From Hymenobacter negativus (GTDB taxonomy: Bacteria; Bacteroidota; Bacteroidia; Cytophagales; Hymenobacteraceae): 64,000 bases of DNA. The notes under the pieces were generated by a model, which saw only the letters and a list, made by a program, of their open reading frames with translations, was not told where the DNA came from and did no database searches. The stretch's first letter is position 1. Each line of letters opens with the position of its first letter. Of the stretch, positions 1 through 7,814 are shown piece after piece. The translations under genes and the position numbers were made by a program. Location of the stretch: assembly GCF_016056375.1 (NCBI RefSeq), contig NZ_JAEDAE010000002.1, positions 434,001-498,000 of the forward strand, given 5' to 3'.

Positions 1-91
1 GGGGCGTGGGCGCCTTAATGATTTGATAACCGTCTTCTCGCAACCATACGGTCTGGGGAGAGTACACTGGCTGATTAGCCACCGCGTCGTC

Positions 92-229
92 ATGAAATTC
101 AGCACTCTTCGTTCGCACTTCGGTGCCCTGCGCGCACGTCAGGAGCGGGCCGTTTATGCCGTCATGGGCATCGCGGCGGCGGGCGGCCTGAGTTGGGCGT
201 TGTGGGAGCACTACCTCAAGTCCTTGTAG
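92..229 (+). CDS. Small single-pass membrane protein, unknown
   Basis: A 45-residue reading frame starting MKFSTLRSHF. The N-terminal half is basic (several Arg/Lys/His) and is followed by one hydrophobic segment at about residues 22-40 (AVYAVMGIAAAGGLSWALW), so a single inner-membrane helix with the N-terminus inside is likely. The open frame extends further upstream, but the ATG at 92 gives the more natural membrane-protein start. No family is recognised and no partner gene lies next to it on the same strand. A chance open frame cannot be excluded. Confidence 0.4.
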   Translation: MKFSTLRSHFGALRARQERAVYAVMGIAAAGGLSWALWEHYLKSL

Positions 230-432
230 CAGTTTTCACCGTGTGGTCGGTTTTTTTGCTACCTCTTCTCTTTTTTACTTGCAATGCGCCGGGGGATTAG
301 CGGCGGGTGAACGGGGCATTCGTTACCAGCTGCTAATGGCTGCCTGTGTTTAGGTGGAGCAATCTTGGTAGGGCGGCATGGCCGGTTCTGGTCGTGCCCG
401 CCGCCTCTGGGGCTAGAGGGAAAGACATGCGT

Positions 433-2094
433 TTACTGCGCAGATAATGCCTCCAGTGGCAATAAGCCGGCCCCGTCCGCTTGGTAATGGTCCCAAATGA
501 TTTGGGCGCGGCGCTGCACCTCTGTTTCGAGCGGGAAAGCGGGAGGCTGTTTTTCAAAGCGGCGCAGCAGTTGGTAACACAGCGTGATTTCTGCGGTGGC
601 CACGATAGCGGGAAGACGATGAATATCCAGTTGCCACCATAGTGTGGTGGGCATTTGCTGGGCTGAGAGAACGGTGGGATAAACAGCTGCCAGCTGCTGG
701 CGGACAGACGTAGGTACGGATTTCGCGGCCACCTTTTTCCTTTTGATTAGCTGCCGCTCGTGTTCGGTAACCAGCGTGCCAATGATGCTGGTCATGGTTT
801 CATACCCGCGGTTGGTGTCGTTTGCCTGGCTAAGGTTTCGATATAGTTGCTCGTAGTTGAGACTACGCACCCGGCGCATGAACACAGAGGTAAGCAACGC
901 CTTGGTGCTGCCAAGACGCAGGGTGAGCAAATCATATAGCTGCCGTAACGGTAGCTGCCGCAGCCGGGGCAGCACCCACGCTGGCAGATTCGGTCCCATG
1001 CGACTCAATATTCGGGTAAGTCGCTGCCAGCCCCAGATGAGTAGCCCCGTTACACCAACTGCAGTCAGCGCCAGTCCAGTGAGGGTACCCCCGACGAAGG
1101 GATGGGAATTGCGCAGCCACCATGCCCCGAGGCAAAGCAGAGTGAGTAGGACAAGCCAAGCGCTGAACGCTTGGATGAGGGTAGGAGAAAAACCACCAAT
1201 GGCTGCTGGCGCAGCCTGGTAGATGCTTTTTTCGGCACTGCTCACGTCCGCAACTAAAAACAGGGTAGTAGGCTGCAAGAGTTGCGCCTGCTCTTCGGGA
1301 AGTGTAGCCTGGGCTGTTTCCCGGTATTTAGCGTTGCGCTCGTTGGCCAGCAGCAGGCTTTCAATGCCCTGGTTGTCGTAGATGCCTCCGTCGAGTAAAG
1401 CCACGCTGCCGAGAAAAGGCTGGCCTGGACCGCCGCGAAGTACAGAATTATCTTCCTTGGGCAAAAAATCGTCTGGCAAGACCAAAGGCTCGAAACCACC
1501 CGGAAAGCAGGAAGATGCGGCTACCACGTCACCCAAGCGGAGTTGGCGGGCGTATTTTGCCGGCAAGTGCACGTTACCGTTGCCCACGAGGTAAGCCGCG
1601 TCGGTCTCTTTTTTGGGCGGAGGCAGGAAAGAGCTGTGCTGAAAGCGAAAAGTCAGCCCCGAATACAGTTCAGTAGCACCGAAAATGACCGTTTGCAGGT
1701 GATAGGGGATAGAAGGGGGCGCCTTATCCCAGAAAGTTCCTAGGTCGGTGTCGGGAAATAATAGCTTGGTGTACGTATCGGCGAAAGCATGAATGAGTTT
1801 GGGGCGGTCCGCCTTTACGTTGCTGCCCCACTGCGTTAGGGCATGGAGCAAGAGCTGGTCCTGGGCGAGGAAATCATAGAAGTCGTGATAGATAGCGGCA
1901 AAGTCGTCTCCTTTTTTCCTTCTCATGGCGTAGTAGGCGCCGGTAATGGTGCCGCCCGAGGCCGTTGATAGCATGTGCACGCGTTCGAGCAGACCGAGCA
2001 TGTGTAAGGCCTTTAGCGTGCCCAGGCTGTAAGCGGAGGCACGGAAGCCGCCCCCAGACAAACTCAGGGCAATGCGGTCGAAAAGGGTAGACAT
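433..2094 (-). CDS. Patatin-like phospholipase with internal transmembrane hairpin
   Basis: A 553-residue patatin-family lipid acyl hydrolase, expected to cut acyl chains from membrane phospholipids with a Ser-Asp dyad. The N-terminus shows the oxyanion-loop glycines (SLSGGGFRAS, residues 11-20), the nucleophile Ser46 in STASGGTITG, and the catalytic Asp235 in LLDGGIYDNQG. Two hydrophobic stretches at about residues 308-327 and 335-357 form a probable membrane hairpin after the catalytic domain, followed by a basic region and a helical C-terminus. There is no signal peptide, so the catalytic part is probably cytosolic and membrane-anchored. It is the last gene of a minus-strand cassette, 287 bases after the protease-nuclease gene. 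Patatins serve as membrane-damaging effectors in some bacterial defence systems (for example CapV in CBASS); that role here is inference only. Confidence 0.88.
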   Translation of the reverse strand: MSTLFDRIALSLSGGGFRASAYSLGTLKALHMLGLLERVHMLSTASGGTITGAYYAMRRKKGDDFAAIYHDFYDFLAQDQLLLHALTQWGSNVKADRPKLIHAFADTYTKLLFPDTDLGTFWDKAPPSIPYHLQTVIFGATELYSGLTFRFQHSSFLPPPKKETDAAYLVGNGNVHLPAKYARQLRLGDVVAASSCFPGGFEPLVLPDDFLPKEDNSVLRGGPGQPFLGSVALLDGGIYDNQGIESLLLANERNAKYRETAQATLPEEQAQLLQPTTLFLVADVSSAEKSIYQAAPAAIGGFSPTLIQAFSAWLVLLTLLCLGAWWLRNSHPFVGGTLTGLALTAVGVTGLLIWGWQRLTRILSRMGPNLPAWVLPRLRQLPLRQLYDLLTLRLGSTKALLTSVFMRRVRSLNYEQLYRNLSQANDTNRGYETMTSIIGTLVTEHERQLIKRKKVAAKSVPTSVRQQLAAVYPTVLSAQQMPTTLWWQLDIHRLPAIVATAEITLCYQLLRRFEKQPPAFPLETEVQRRAQIIWDHYQADGAGLLPLEALSAQ

Positions 2095-2381
2095 TAAGAG
2101 AGCCGTTTAACCGAAGGAATTACTTTCCCTGTACTGTAGCGAAAATACTTGACGGGTGTAATATTAGTAGGTTTAGGGACCCGTCAAATAGGCCCGCGAG
2201 AGGTGACTTCAAGGCCATAGCCACCACTAAGTAAAGTTGGCCGTCCAGTACGTGGAGACCGATAGTGCCAAACGCTCAGGTGTTCTACCTCAGCTACCTT
2301 ATGCGGCGGGATAGTTGACGTGCAGGGACTGCCGCAAGGGCACACATCCCGCAGGCGCTGCCCCTGCTGGACCGAAGTTGA

Positions 2382-4505
2382 TTAGGCGCTAATAGCTTCT
2401 AAAGCAGATAAATCAACCCAGCCACGCAGTAAGCCCGTAATTGTGGCAATTGGAACAAGTTTGGACTTCCAGGTCGGCGTTACCTTAAATTCCTTTTCGG
2501 TGATGGCTTGCACATCTTGTTCCAGCACGAAGCCATAAGCCTTCGGACCGGTGGTCTCCTTGGCCACCACGATTTTCCAAAACCGGTTGGGAATTTGTAC
2601 CCGGACTTCTCCGGTACTGTCTTTACCGCGAAACCAGCGGTCGTCCGGAGCGAGGACGGGGCCGGAAAACAATATCACTTTCTCGGCCTTGGTTTGCTTG
2701 GCTACTTCGGCTTCCAAATCGCCCCAGTTGTCTACTCCGTATGCCGCTTGATTGAATCCTTTGATTTGCGGGCTGCAGTTGGTAATGTGGTAAGTATCCC
2801 CATTTGCCATTTGCATATCCTCAAAAGTATTGCCCCAGCACACGTCGTCGCGGCGTACCAGATGTCCTTTGTCAAACGCTTTGTGGTCGTCGGTGTAGAA
2901 GATGTCGGACAGCTGGTGCGCGGCCGCAATGCGAGCATCCGGCACCCATTCCTCGGTGACCATGTCAGGAATGTTTGTCAGCTCGGCACGGGTCGGTTTG
3001 TGCCCATTGATTTCCCGATGGGATTGAATCCAGTCCACGTTGGCAGCGGTAAAAAGCGCCAGGCGGCGCTGCTTGTGCATGACCACAGAAAACTTGTGGT
3101 AGCGCAATTCGTAGCCTCCTCCTTCCAGCAGTGGGGCGACGACGGACTTGCCAGCGGCCGTAAGCTGCGGCAGGGCCACCACTGCCCCTCCATCTAGGGT
3201 CAAAAAATCGGGCTGGTAGCCCTGACGACTGGCCAAATCGTCGTAAATGACAGGAATCTGCTGCTTAAAGGCCTCTGTTTCCAAGCCAGTTGCTGCGGAT
3301 AGCAAGGACTTGGTTCCTGTGTCAGCAGGCTCGGCCCGCAGGCCTTGCGGTCCTTCTAGGCTGATGCGCAGTGTGAGCGGAATGGCTATTCCGGTGTTGG
3401 TTTGAGGCGGGGTTGATTCGAGGGATGTTTCGGAGCGGCTGCTTTCGGCTTGCATGAGGGAGGATGAAGGAGGTGAAACATGGTCTGGGCCGCTGGTGCT
3501 GACTTGAACAATGGCGCGGCCCAGGATGTCGCCCCCCGCCATGGCTTGTTCCAGCACCGCCACAAAAGCAGGGTAGCGCTGGCGGGCCTGCATTAGCAGG
3601 TTCGCGCAAATCGCCGAAACGCGAATACCAGCGTTGGCTTCCCACTCCACATCTGATTCCCGCAGGCCGTCCAGGGTGGGGCGCGTGGTGCCGTCTTTCA
3701 GCACGTAGGCTTGCTGGGCATCGCGCTTGATGCGCCCTCCACTGTGCAGCGCGGCAACTTGCAGTGAATCGTTGAAGACCGGGGCGCCCGACGAGCCGTG
3801 GGCCGTGTCAGTCTCATACTGAATAAAGTTCTCGTCTTCTTGCGCCCGGGTCACCTGGTTTTCGCGCAAAGCAATCTGCATGAGCTCGCCGTCTGGGTGC
3901 TGAATGATGGTCACGCACTCGTTGACGCCCACTTTACCCGAGCTTGGAAAGAGCCGCAGGTACCCCTGCTCGGCAAGTAGTGCTCGGCCGCTGCGCGAGG
4001 TCGCCTGCACAGCAACCAGGGTATAGTCTAACTCCTGGTCCGTTACAAAAAAAGCTGCCGGGTTTAAATCAAACCGCACGGTCGGGCCCGCCTCGCCCGC
4101 TACGTCGTACCAAGCATTAAACTCAACCGAGCCGGTTTCAGCTATGCCGGGCTCGGGCAGTACGTGGTTGTTGGTGAGCAGCAAGCCAGGTGCAACCATA
4201 AATCCCGTGGCCAGAATGCGTTGGTTGTCCTGATGCGCTTCCAGCCGCCCCACGGCCTGCCGAACCAGTAGGCAGCGGTCTAAAAAATTGACTTGCAGCA
4301 GGTCGTTGTTGCCTCGAAGGACTTCCAGTTCCAGATTCGTGGGTTGCTGGCCATCCGCGGCCAGGAAGTGTTCGCGCCGTCTGGCTTCGGGTGCTGGCAG
4401 AGCCAAATGGATTGCCGCTTTATCGGCCTTGAGCAGCCACGTGCCGGGGTTTTTGACCGGTTGGAGCTGGTCCCAGCGTTGGGAAGAAACGTCGCTTGCG
4501 AGCAT
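2382..4505 (-). CDS. Trypsin-like serine protease fused to DNA/RNA non-specific endonuclease
   Basis: A 707-residue two-enzyme fusion. Residues about 66-270 are a trypsin/V8-fold protease with an intact triad: His114 (LLLTNNHVLP), Asp160 (ELDYTLVAV) and Ser239 (HGSSGAPVF). Residues about 300-430 form a low-complexity Ser/Thr/Pro linker and small domain. Residues about 430-700 are a Serratia-type nuclease (NUC family) with DKGH at 545-548, catalytic His548, and the Mg-site asparagines N576 and N585 followed by W593 and E598. DKGH replaces the usual DRGH. There is no signal peptide or lipobox, so it should act in the cytosol unless exported by another route. It lies 94 bases downstream of the four-cysteine peptide gene and upstream of the patatin gene. 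Both catalytic centres look active, so a self-regulated or substrate-triggered effector is plausible (inference). Confidence 0.9.
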   Translation of the reverse strand: MLASDVSSQRWDQLQPVKNPGTWLLKADKAAIHLALPAPEARRREHFLAADGQQPTNLELEVLRGNNDLLQVNFLDRCLLVRQAVGRLEAHQDNQRILATGFMVAPGLLLTNNHVLPEPGIAETGSVEFNAWYDVAGEAGPTVRFDLNPAAFFVTDQELDYTLVAVQATSRSGRALLAEQGYLRLFPSSGKVGVNECVTIIQHPDGELMQIALRENQVTRAQEDENFIQYETDTAHGSSGAPVFNDSLQVAALHSGGRIKRDAQQAYVLKDGTTRPTLDGLRESDVEWEANAGIRVSAICANLLMQARQRYPAFVAVLEQAMAGGDILGRAIVQVSTSGPDHVSPPSSSLMQAESSRSETSLESTPPQTNTGIAIPLTLRISLEGPQGLRAEPADTGTKSLLSAATGLETEAFKQQIPVIYDDLASRQGYQPDFLTLDGGAVVALPQLTAAGKSVVAPLLEGGGYELRYHKFSVVMHKQRRLALFTAANVDWIQSHREINGHKPTRAELTNIPDMVTEEWVPDARIAAAHQLSDIFYTDDHKAFDKGHLVRRDDVCWGNTFEDMQMANGDTYHITNCSPQIKGFNQAAYGVDNWGDLEAEVAKQTKAEKVILFSGPVLAPDDRWFRGKDSTGEVRVQIPNRFWKIVVAKETTGPKAYGFVLEQDVQAITEKEFKVTPTWKSKLVPIATITGLLRGWVDLSALEAISA

Positions 4506-4599
4506 GGCAATAAGATAGAGGTTAGCAGTAGCGGCGGCGCAGTTGTACTATTGGTCCAGCCCCCAACCCTGGGGCCGCGGAGCTGCAATTCATGGCCAA

Positions 4600-4827
4600 T
4601 TAGCAGTTCACCCCAGGTTTGAAATTATAACTAGTGCCGCCAAATTGATTGGCGATGCTCTGGCACGTTTGCAACGTCACATTTGATTGCGAAACCGAAG
4701 AACCGCCTTGTCTGATTTCGCAGCACCCTCGGGGCGCAAATCCTTCCATTGCTTTATCCACGTTATCACTGGCAGCGGCTTGAGCCAGCAATTGCTTAAT
4801 CTTCTTGAGGTCGTCGTTGGGGGCCAT
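4600..4827 (-). CDS. Small four-cysteine peptide, unknown
   Basis: A 75-residue protein with a charged helical N-terminus (DDLKKIKQLLAQAAAS) and a C-terminal half carrying all four cysteines: a Cys35-Cys36 pair, Cys54 and the C-terminal residue Cys75. Between them are Gly/Ser-rich stretches (RQGGSSVSQSN, FGGTSYNFKPG). The leader-plus-Cys-rich-core layout is what ribosomal peptides or small secreted peptides look like, but no modification enzyme is adjacent and no family is recognised. It starts only 19 bases after the lipoprotein gene stops, so it is very probably co-transcribed with it, and it precedes the protease-nuclease gene. It could be a substrate or trigger of that protease; this is speculation. 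Confidence 0.6.
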   Translation of the reverse strand: MAPNDDLKKIKQLLAQAAASDNVDKAMEGFAPRGCCEIRQGGSSVSQSNVTLQTCQSIANQFGGTSYNFKPGVNC

Positions 4828-4846
4828 GGCGGGAGCGGTTATGATG

Positions 4847-5242
4847 TTAGGGAATGAAGAGTACGGTTTGGCGACGGCTAGCCTGAGGGGTTTCCGCTGT
4901 GAGATACACAGTGCCTTTGGTAGTGTCAGACCTCAATAAGGTTCGAGCGTACCGGTAGTCACCCTGTATGGAATCTGCGAATTGCTTGATGATTTTGGTG
5001 TTGTTGAAGGGGAAGCTGCCAGCAGAAGTCGTAAAAGTGATGATGACCTGCCCCGCTTCTTTGGGAACCCGAGCCAGCAGCACCGTTTTGTCCTGGCCAT
5101 TGGCAACTAACTGTTTTTTTCCAGTTACCGACAAGAGCAGTATTTCTTCCGGGGCGACAAGGGCCGGGTCCTCCAGCGGGGAGCAACCACCCAAAACCCA
5201 AACAGCGGCTAGCGCGCTTGCTAGGAAAATGATGCGTTTCAT
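4847..5242 (-). CDS. Lipoprotein with Big-like (invasin/intimin) Ig domain
   Basis: A 131-residue protein with a lipoprotein signal peptide: hydrophobic segment LASALAAVWVLGG followed by Cys20 (GGCSPLED). The mature part (residues about 35-125) has the pattern of a single bacterial Ig-like domain: LVANGQDKTVLLARVPKEAG, then TFTTSAGSF and a final strand near the C-terminus. Such domains are structural adhesion or spacer modules. The start codon overlaps the stop of the upstream secreted protein by four bases (ATGA), which shows tight translational coupling, so the two probably form one cell-envelope unit. Family call is from strand pattern only. Confidence 0.7.
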   Translation of the reverse strand: MKRIIFLASALAAVWVLGGCSPLEDPALVAPEEILLLSVTGKKQLVANGQDKTVLLARVPKEAGQVIITFTTSAGSFPFNNTKIIKQFADSIQGDYRYARTLLRSDTTKGTVYLTAETPQASRRQTVLFIP

Positions 5243-6195
5243 TGAACTAATTTGCCCAGCGGGCCGAGAATGGAAGCGATGTTGAAGTCGTAGGTGATGC
5301 TCATGAACAAAGCCCGTTTGTTGACATCGCCGGCGATGGACACGTTCTGGTTGGCCTGCTTAAAGTTTAGTACACCCACATTGACCCGCATGGGTTGGAA
5401 AAATACCCGCCCAAATCTGCCCGTGCGGAACCAGGGACTGTAAAATGGAGAACGCAGCCCCACCCCGTAAACAAAGCTTCCAAGGGCAAACTTGCGCTTA
5501 ATTTCCTGCTCCGTATGTTCACTAAATACTACGGGTGAAAGACCCGCGAATAGGCTGGTGCGAAGCAAGAAGTGCCGGGAAAAGGACAAATGTTCGTCAT
5601 TCAAATCCGTATCCTCGTTGATGGGAGAGAAGTAAAAGTGCACTGTAGTAAGTCCAACCACAGCACGGGGCTTGAAGGCATAGCCCAACCCGAAATCCAG
5701 CTTGATGTGGTCAGATAAGCCCGATTCTGTGGTTCCGACCAATGAGTAAGAGGCAACTTTACTTTGACCCTGCCAAGTGCAGGCGTAACCGTCAATGTAA
5801 AATAGATAACGGTGGTTAGGGGTGGGATACCCTTGGCCCTGTTTGAAGAGGAGGAACAGCCGAAACTTTTCGGCTTTAGCGTCTTCCCCTTCTGCCCCTC
5901 CATTACTTTTATCGTATTGGCGTGCCCAGGTAGCTTCCTCTACTGCTAGCACCGTCCCGGTAGAGGAATCCAGTTGCACCTTTCTTATTTTAAGGACATC
6001 GACCGTTTTGGGGGGCGTCCCGATGAATTCAAACGGGGCATCAAATGGGATTTTGCCTTTGATAGATTCATTTATCAAATCTATTTCCACTTGTTTGGCG
6101 ATGGCAGGGGGAGGTACTCCTTGGGCCAAGACAGCGTGAGTAACTCCCAAGGCGCAGCAGAAGACGATTAGTAACTTGCAAATTTTGTTCGGCAT
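5239..6195 (-). CDS. Secreted protein, probable outer-membrane beta-barrel
   Basis: A 318-residue protein with a clear signal peptide (KLLIVFCCALGVTHAVLAQG). The N-terminal 100 residues are soluble and contain a KTVDVLKIRKVQLD segment. From about residue 150 the sequence alternates polar and aromatic/hydrophobic residues with frequent Gly and Tyr/Phe, as in outer-membrane barrels (for example GLGYAFKPRAVVGLTTVHFY), although the final residue is Gln rather than the usual Phe. It is the first gene of the minus-strand cassette and overlaps the next start by four bases. A candidate promoter lies 25-55 bases upstream. No specific family is recognised. Confidence 0.6.
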   Translation of the reverse strand: MPNKICKLLIVFCCALGVTHAVLAQGVPPPAIAKQVEIDLINESIKGKIPFDAPFEFIGTPPKTVDVLKIRKVQLDSSTGTVLAVEEATWARQYDKSNGGAEGEDAKAEKFRLFLLFKQGQGYPTPNHRYLFYIDGYACTWQGQSKVASYSLVGTTESGLSDHIKLDFGLGYAFKPRAVVGLTTVHFYFSPINEDTDLNDEHLSFSRHFLLRTSLFAGLSPVVFSEHTEQEIKRKFALGSFVYGVGLRSPFYSPWFRTGRFGRVFFQPMRVNVGVLNFKQANQNVSIAGDVNKRALFMSITYDFNIASILGPLGKLVQ

Positions 6196-6219
6196 GAAAA
6201 ACAGGATGCTTACTTATCG

Positions 6220-6250
6220 GAATGGTAGTGGGGGACGGTACTGGCACAAA
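6220..6250 (-). promoter_or_regulatory. Candidate Bacteroidota promoter for the accessory cassette
   Basis: Read on the minus strand, TTTG (6250-6247) is followed after 19 bases by TACCATTC (6227-6220), fitting the Bacteroidota form TTTG-N19-TAnnTTTG with two mismatches in the -7 box. It lies 25 bases before the ATG at 6195, which gives a short leader. Confidence 0.4.
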
Positions 6251-6329
6251 GCAAATGAGATTTTTTACTGAGGAAAAGGAAACATCGCATGTGAATGCGA
6301 CATCAAAAAGAGGAGAATTATGACATGAA

Positions 6330-6425
6330 ATGAGCTCGCTTTACTGAATATTTTATATTTATTATAATAAATTATGATAGTATAATATATAAAATCCAAT
6401 TCTAAAAATAGACCGATTGTGACAT
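6330..6425. other. AT-rich noncoding patch
   Basis: About 95 bases of strongly AT-rich sequence, with runs of TATA, ATTATAAT and TAATATATAAAA, inside an otherwise GC-rich chromosome. It sits in the 377-base gap between the cassette (minus strand) and the gene at 6573 (plus strand). No open frame is visible. It marks the edge of the less GC-rich cassette and could be an upstream promoter element or a transfer boundary. Confidence 0.6.
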
Positions 6426-6535
6426 CGATTCTTACACCATTATAGCGGTATACAGCAGGTAAGGCTACTGCAGCAACTTCTACTGGCTGGTCATTATCAT
6501 CTGGTGCAACGTGGCGTTTGGCCCGGCAGCCGGAG

Positions 6536-6543
6536 TACCTTTG
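6536..6543 (+). promoter_or_regulatory. Candidate -7 box upstream of gene at 6573
   Basis: TACCTTTG is an exact match to the Bacteroidota -7 consensus TAnnTTTG and lies 29 bases before the ATG at 6573. A TTTG at 6517-6520 is only 15 bases upstream, shorter than the usual 19-21, so the -33 element is uncertain. The box argues against the more upstream start at 6504. Confidence 0.45.
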
Positions 6544-6572
6544 CCGCTCTCTTACCCCAGCCCGCCCGCCCG

Positions 6573-7055
6573 ATGAACGGTACCGAACCGGCCACTCCCA
6601 GCGCTTTCGACAAAGCCCGTACCGGGCTGTGGACCAGCCTCCAGAAGCACCTGACCACGGTGTACGCCGCCGAAAGCGCCTTCGTCAAGGCCGTAGCCTT
6701 CACCGATAGTTTCCCCTTTCCGGCTTCGGCGGGCAGCGAGCAGCAGCTGTACGACTACGAGCAGCAGCGCCGCGCCTTGCGCGACCTCTTCACCGACGAA
6801 ACCACGCAACTGGATACCCTCGTCAAAGCCATTCGCCAGAAAGGCTACGCTGAGGACGAGAAGAAGCAGTTGTACCTGTTGCTGCTGGGCTACATGGACA
6901 TTGCGGCCACAATTTTTGCGCGGCTGCACACCCAGGTGCCCGTGCGCCAGCCCAAAGACGAGGAACTGGACGAAACCACCGACCGGTTTGCGCGGGTGCA
7001 GAAATTTGCCCGGCTCAACATCAAAGGAATTGCGGGCTTATTGGGTGGTATCTGA
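6573..7055 (+). CDS. Helical cytosolic protein, unknown
   Basis: A 160-residue protein starting MNGTEPATPSAF. It is rich in Leu, Ala, Gln and charged residues and is predicted by eye to be almost wholly alpha-helical, including an aromatic-rich segment YAEDEKKQLYLLLLGYMDIA at about 110-130. There is no signal peptide or clear membrane span. The frame is open upstream to 6504, but the -7 box at 6536-6543 lies inside that extension, so the start at 6573 is preferred. The family is not recognised; the neighbours give no clue. Confidence 0.7.
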   Translation: MNGTEPATPSAFDKARTGLWTSLQKHLTTVYAAESAFVKAVAFTDSFPFPASAGSEQQLYDYEQQRRALRDLFTDETTQLDTLVKAIRQKGYAEDEKKQLYLLLLGYMDIAATIFARLHTQVPVRQPKDEELDETTDRFARVQKFARLNIKGIAGLLGGI

Positions 7056-7255
7056 GGCAGGCCGCGAAAGCGTTAGTCGGCAGACTCGGCGGCTTGGTCG
7101 ACGGTTAAGAGGGGAGGTGTTGAAGTAAGTTGTTGGATAAGAGTTGATTGTTGAAAGCGCGGCTTTTGGCTATTTCGGGCCTTGGCACAGCGCTTGCGTT
7201 TGGAGAGACAGACGCCGTCACAATCTCCATTCACTTTTCAACTTCTTTTTTCGTC

Positions 7256-7579
7256 ATGAAAACTTCCCTGCTTTCGCTTCTCGCCACCGGCCTGCTCTTC
7301 GTTGCTACTGCCGCTTCGGCCGCTCCCGCTTTCGACCACGACCACGATAAAGACTCACGCCGTCAGGCGGCCATTGAGCGCGCCCGCTACGAAGCCGCCC
7401 AGCGCCAACAGGAACAACGCCGCATCGCCCTGGAACGGGCCCGCTACGAAGCCAACCAACGTCGCCTCGAGCAGGACCGCGCCCGCCTCGCCGCCCAGCG
7501 CGAAGCCGCCGAGCGTGCCCGCTGGGAAGCCCAGCACCGCAACGACCGCGGCCACAGCTACGGCTACAACCACCGCTAA
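7256..7579 (+). CDS. Small periplasmic protein with ERARYEA repeats
   Basis: A 107-residue protein with a signal peptide (MKTSLLSLLATGLLFVATAASA, cut before APAFDHDHD). The mature part begins with an Asp/His cluster and then carries three imperfect copies of a 17-18-residue helical repeat: ERARYEAAQRQQEQRR, ERARYEANQRRLEQDR and ERARWEAQHR. These would give one long charged helix rich in Arg and Gln. It ends in a His/Tyr-rich tail (GHSYGYNHR). Function unknown; metal or polyanion binding is a guess from the His and Arg content. A strong hairpin terminator follows. Confidence 0.7.
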   Translation: MKTSLLSLLATGLLFVATAASAAPAFDHDHDKDSRRQAAIERARYEAAQRQQEQRRIALERARYEANQRRLEQDRARLAAQREAAERARWEAQHRNDRGHSYGYNHR

Positions 7580-7602
7580 TTAAGCGCGCTTAGCTTTTGA
7601 CG

Positions 7603-7634
7603 CAGCCCCGGATTTCGCCAGAAGTCCGGGGCTG
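7603..7634 (+). terminator. Hairpin terminator
   Basis: CAGCCCCGGA (7603-7612) pairs perfectly with TCCGGGGCTG (7625-7634) around a 12-base loop, 23 bases after the stop of the ERARYEA-repeat gene. The following T tract is weak. Confidence 0.6.
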
Positions 7635-7643
7635 TTCGTATTT

Positions 7644-7744
7644 GCTCCGGTCCTACCGCCCTAGGCGGTCCGACCGGTCTTCGTTATTCTCCAAAACGTG
7701 TTTCCTTCCACCGGTCGGACCGCCTAGGGCGGTAGGACCGGAGC
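7644..7744. repeat. Perfect 35-bp inverted repeat, 31-bp spacer
   Basis: The arm at 7644-7678 and the arm at 7710-7744 are exact reverse complements over all 35 bases. Each arm also contains a near-palindrome around CCGCCCTAGGCGG. The element lies between two convergent genes, between their terminators. It looks like a REP/MITE-type mobile intergenic repeat. Confidence 0.9.
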
Positions 7745-7762
7745 AGCCGTTTGCCCACAAAA

Positions 7763-7789
7763 AAATCCCCGCCGGTTGGGCGGGGATTT
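7763..7789 (-). terminator. Terminator of isocitrate dehydrogenase gene
   Basis: AAATCCCCGCC (7763-7773) pairs with GGCGGGGATTT (7779-7789). Read on the minus strand the stem is followed by a run of seven T, 26 bases after the icd stop. Confidence 0.75.
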
Positions 7790-7814
7790 CTCGTTGCAGG
7801 CAGTCAGACTAAAC

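Noticed and set aside
2149..2187. TTGACGGGT...ACCCGTCAA inverted repeat upstream of the patatin gene
   Set aside because: The 9-base arms are separated by 21 bases with no promoter elements at proper spacing; could be an operator but evidence is too thin.
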